Below are positions 32,452 to 34,248 of a stretch of DNA of 34,248 nt, piece by piece. Each line of letters starts with the position of its first letter. Positions within the stretch are counted from its first letter, which is position 1. Source of the stretch: Rhodococcus yananensis (GTDB taxonomy: Bacteria; Actinomycetota; Actinomycetes; Mycobacteriales; Mycobacteriaceae); the NCBI RefSeq assembly GCF_020515525.1, contig NZ_JAIYEP010000048.1, positions 1 to 34,248 of the forward strand, in the 5' to 3' direction. The notes below the pieces were generated by a model that was given only the letters and a program-made list of their open reading frames with translations, was not told the origin of the DNA and did not search any database. The position numbers were made by a program, and so were the translations under genes.

Positions 32452-33330
32452 GTGACCTCCTCCCAACCCACACCCGTCGTCGAAGCCGAACTCGCTGTCA
32501 GGCTCAGCGGCGCCGGACTCGCCTTCGGCGACCGCACCCTCTGGAACGACCTCGACCTCGACGTCGCCGCCGGCGAATTCGTCGCCGTCCTCGGTCCCAA
32601 CGGCGCCGGCAAGACATCCCTGCTGAAGGTGCTGCTCGGTCAGCTCCCGCTCAGCTCCGGCAGCGCAACCATCGCCGGTTCACCCGTGCGCGCGGGCAAC
32701 GCGCACGTCGGCTACGTGCCGCAGCAGAGGACCCTCGACTCGGGTGTGCCGCTGCGCGGGCGCGACCTCGTCGGCCTCGGAGTCGACGGGCACCGGTGGG
32801 GCACCGGACTGCGGCACTGGAAACGGCGTCGCGCCGCCGTCGACGACGCGATCGCCCAGGTCGGCGCCGAACGTTACGCGGGCGCGCCCGTCGGCGACCT
32901 GTCGGGCGGCGAGCAGCAACGTCTGCGCGTGGCGCAGGCGCTCGTCGGTGACCCGCGAGTACTGCTGTGCGACGAACCGCTGCTCAGCCTCGACCTCGCC
33001 AACCAGCACCTGGTGTCGTCACTGATCGACAGGCGTCGTCGCGACCACGGCACGGCGGTGCTGTTCGTCACCCACGAGATCAACCCGATCCTGCCGCTCG
33101 TCGACCGCGTCCTGTACCTCGTCGACGGACAGTTCCGCATCGGTACCCCCGCCGAGGTGATGACCTCCGAGGTGCTCTCGGAGCTGTACCGCACCGAGGT
33201 GGAAGTCCTCGAGATGAGGGGGCGGCTCGTCGTCGTCGGCACCGGCGACGCGATCGACGCGCTCGGTAGCGCCGGCGGGCTGCGCCCCGGCGAAGGCGTT
33301 CACCATCACCACCCCGAGGACGACGAATGA
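32452..33330 (+). CDS. Zinc-type ABC importer ATPase (ZnuC-like)
   Basis: This 292-residue ATPase has Walker A GPNGAGKTS (48-56), Q-loop YVPQQR, signature LSGGEQQRLRVAQAL, Walker B VLLCDEPLLSLD and H-loop FVTHEINPI. The C-terminus ends in a His and acid-rich tail (EGVHHHHPEDDE), unusual for the ATPase subunit and possibly a metal sensor or buffer. GTG 32452 starts 26 bases after the lipoprotein gene. Its stop overlaps the permease start (ATGA). It energises uptake of the metal delivered by the lipoprotein. Confidence 0.92.
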   Translation: MTSSQPTPVVEAELAVRLSGAGLAFGDRTLWNDLDLDVAAGEFVAVLGPNGAGKTSLLKVLLGQLPLSSGSATIAGSPVRAGNAHVGYVPQQRTLDSGVPLRGRDLVGLGVDGHRWGTGLRHWKRRRAAVDDAIAQVGAERYAGAPVGDLSGGEQQRLRVAQALVGDPRVLLCDEPLLSLDLANQHLVSSLIDRRRRDHGTAVLFVTHEINPILPLVDRVLYLVDGQFRIGTPAEVMTSEVLSELYRTEVEVLEMRGRLVVVGTGDAIDALGSAGGLRPGEGVHHHHPEDDE

Positions 33331-34214
33331 GCAGCAAGTTCAGCGATGCGATGAGCCATCTCTTCGACATCGACGCCACGATGGAGCTGCTCGGGTACGA
33401 CTTCGTGCAGCAGGCCCTGATCGCCGGTGCACTGCTCGGGCTGCTCGCCGGCGTCATCGGGCCTCTCATCATCAGTCGGCAGATGGCGTTCTCCGTGCAC
33501 GGCACCTCCGAGCTGTCACTCACCGGTGCCGCCGCAGCACTGCTCGTCGGGGTGTCCGTGGGGGTCGGTGCGGTCGCCGGTGCGGTCGTCGCGGCGGTCC
33601 TCTTCGGACTGCTCGGTGCCCGCGCGCGCGAACGAGACTCCGTCATCGGCGTGATCATGGCATTCGGGCTCGGTGTCGCGATGCTGCTGCTGTGGGCCTA
33701 CGACGGCCGTACCGGTGCGGCGCTGTCGCTGCTCACCGGACAGATCGTCGCTCCCGGCGGCACCGGGATCGCACTGCTCGCGGTGTGCGCCGCGATCGTG
33801 ATCGGGGTGCTGCTGCTGATCTACCGACCACTGTTGTTCGCCAGCACCGACCCCGAGGTCGCCGCCGCGCGCGGCGTGCCCGTGCGAGGGCTGTCCATCG
33901 TCTTCGCAGTGCTCGTCGGCATCACCGCTGCATTGGGTGTGCAGATCGTCGGCGCGCTACTGGTGATGGCCCTGCTCATCACCCCGGCCGCCGCGGCAGC
34001 GCGGGTCACCAGCGGGCCGCTCGCCGCGACGGTGCTGGCGGTGGTCTTCGCGGAGATCTCCGCGGTCGGCGGGATCCTGCTGTCCCTCGCCCCCGGCGTC
34101 CCCGTGTCGAGCTTCATCACGACGATCGCGTTCGTCATCTACATCGTGTGCCGGATCATCGGGTCCGCGCGGCGCCGTCGCGGCACCGGCCGCGCGGCGG
34201 TCGCCGCGCACTGA
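33327..34214 (+). CDS. Zinc-type ABC importer permease (ZnuB-like)
   Basis: This 295-residue membrane protein of the ABC-3 family has about eight membrane helices, beginning with ALIAGALLGLLAGVIGPLII (about residues 31-50). The FSVHGTSELSLTGAAAALLV block and the GVQIVGALLVMALLITPAAA block are family hallmarks. It overlaps the ATPase gene by 4 bases and ends the operon. A short basic tail (ARRRRGTGRAAVAAH) faces the cytoplasm. The last 34 bases of the window after it show nothing. Confidence 0.92.
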   Translation: MSSKFSDAMSHLFDIDATMELLGYDFVQQALIAGALLGLLAGVIGPLIISRQMAFSVHGTSELSLTGAAAALLVGVSVGVGAVAGAVVAAVLFGLLGARARERDSVIGVIMAFGLGVAMLLLWAYDGRTGAALSLLTGQIVAPGGTGIALLAVCAAIVIGVLLLIYRPLLFASTDPEVAAARGVPVRGLSIVFAVLVGITAALGVQIVGALLVMALLITPAAAAARVTSGPLAATVLAVVFAEISAVGGILLSLAPGVPVSSFITTIAFVIYIVCRIIGSARRRRGTGRAAVAAH

Positions 34215-34248
34215 CCCCACCCGTGCGCACTTCTGGTAGCCCCAGCTA

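Overview
The window is high-GC actinobacterial chromosomal DNA. Its closest match from memory is Rhodococcus or a near mycolic-acid relative (Gordonia, Nocardia, Mycobacterium). The clue is a set of steroid-catabolic genes whose proteins and local order match the M. tuberculosis and rhodococcal KstR regulon: hsaADCB, kshA, kstD, hsd4B, ltp2-chsH1-chsH2-chsE2-chsE1, fadE34 and kstR. Codon use looks uniform, and I see no insertion sequence, integrase, tRNA, rRNA or CRISPR array, so this reads as resident chromosome rather than an island.

Layout. 1-3642 (minus strand): hsaA-hsaD-hsaC-hsaB, opening of steroid ring A and meta-cleavage. 3833-5325 (plus): kshA (9-alpha-hydroxylase oxygenase) and a small Cys-rich protein. 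5462-9883 (plus): kstD, an hsd4B-type enoyl-CoA hydratase and a Tat-exported class II cholesterol oxidase. 10010-12445 (plus): two exported alpha/beta hydrolases, one of the secretory lipase family. 12480-18541: an accessory block with a DrrAB-type ABC exporter, two membrane proteins, DUF6325 and SHOCT proteins and a DUF2252 protein. 18588-24321 (minus): an SDR dehydrogenase, then ltp2, chsH1, chsH2, chsE2 and chsE1, which remove the last three-carbon piece of the sterol side chain. 24510-26651 (minus): fadE34 (chsE3), divergent from kstR (26741-27388, plus). 27487-30048: a fused trehalose-6-phosphate phosphatase and GH15 glucosidase. 30138-31247 (minus): a LacI-type regulator. 31403-34214 (plus): a zinc-type ABC importer operon.

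How it works together. Exported enzymes may free and oxidise sterols outside the membrane. FadE34, the ChsE1-ChsE2 dehydrogenase, the ChsH1-ChsH2 hydratase and the Ltp2 aldolase shorten the side chain. KstD and KshA open ring B, and HsaAB, HsaC and HsaD open and cleave ring A. Five KstR-like operators (TnnAACnnGTTnnA) lie in front of hsaA, kshA, kstD, chsE1 and the fadE34/kstR pair. The partner genes kshB, hsaEFG, cyp125, fadA5 and mce4 are not in the window.

The most unusual points are: an identical 17-bp operator at kshA and kstD, with the kstD copy ending one base before the start codon (likely leaderless mRNA); a recurring GGACTTTCGTCC element, similar to a DosR box, in KstR-controlled promoters and in the zinc-transporter promoter; an unexplained Cys-rich protein behind kshA; and the phosphatase-GH15 fusion. 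I did not find a wholly new multi-gene system that I could defend.
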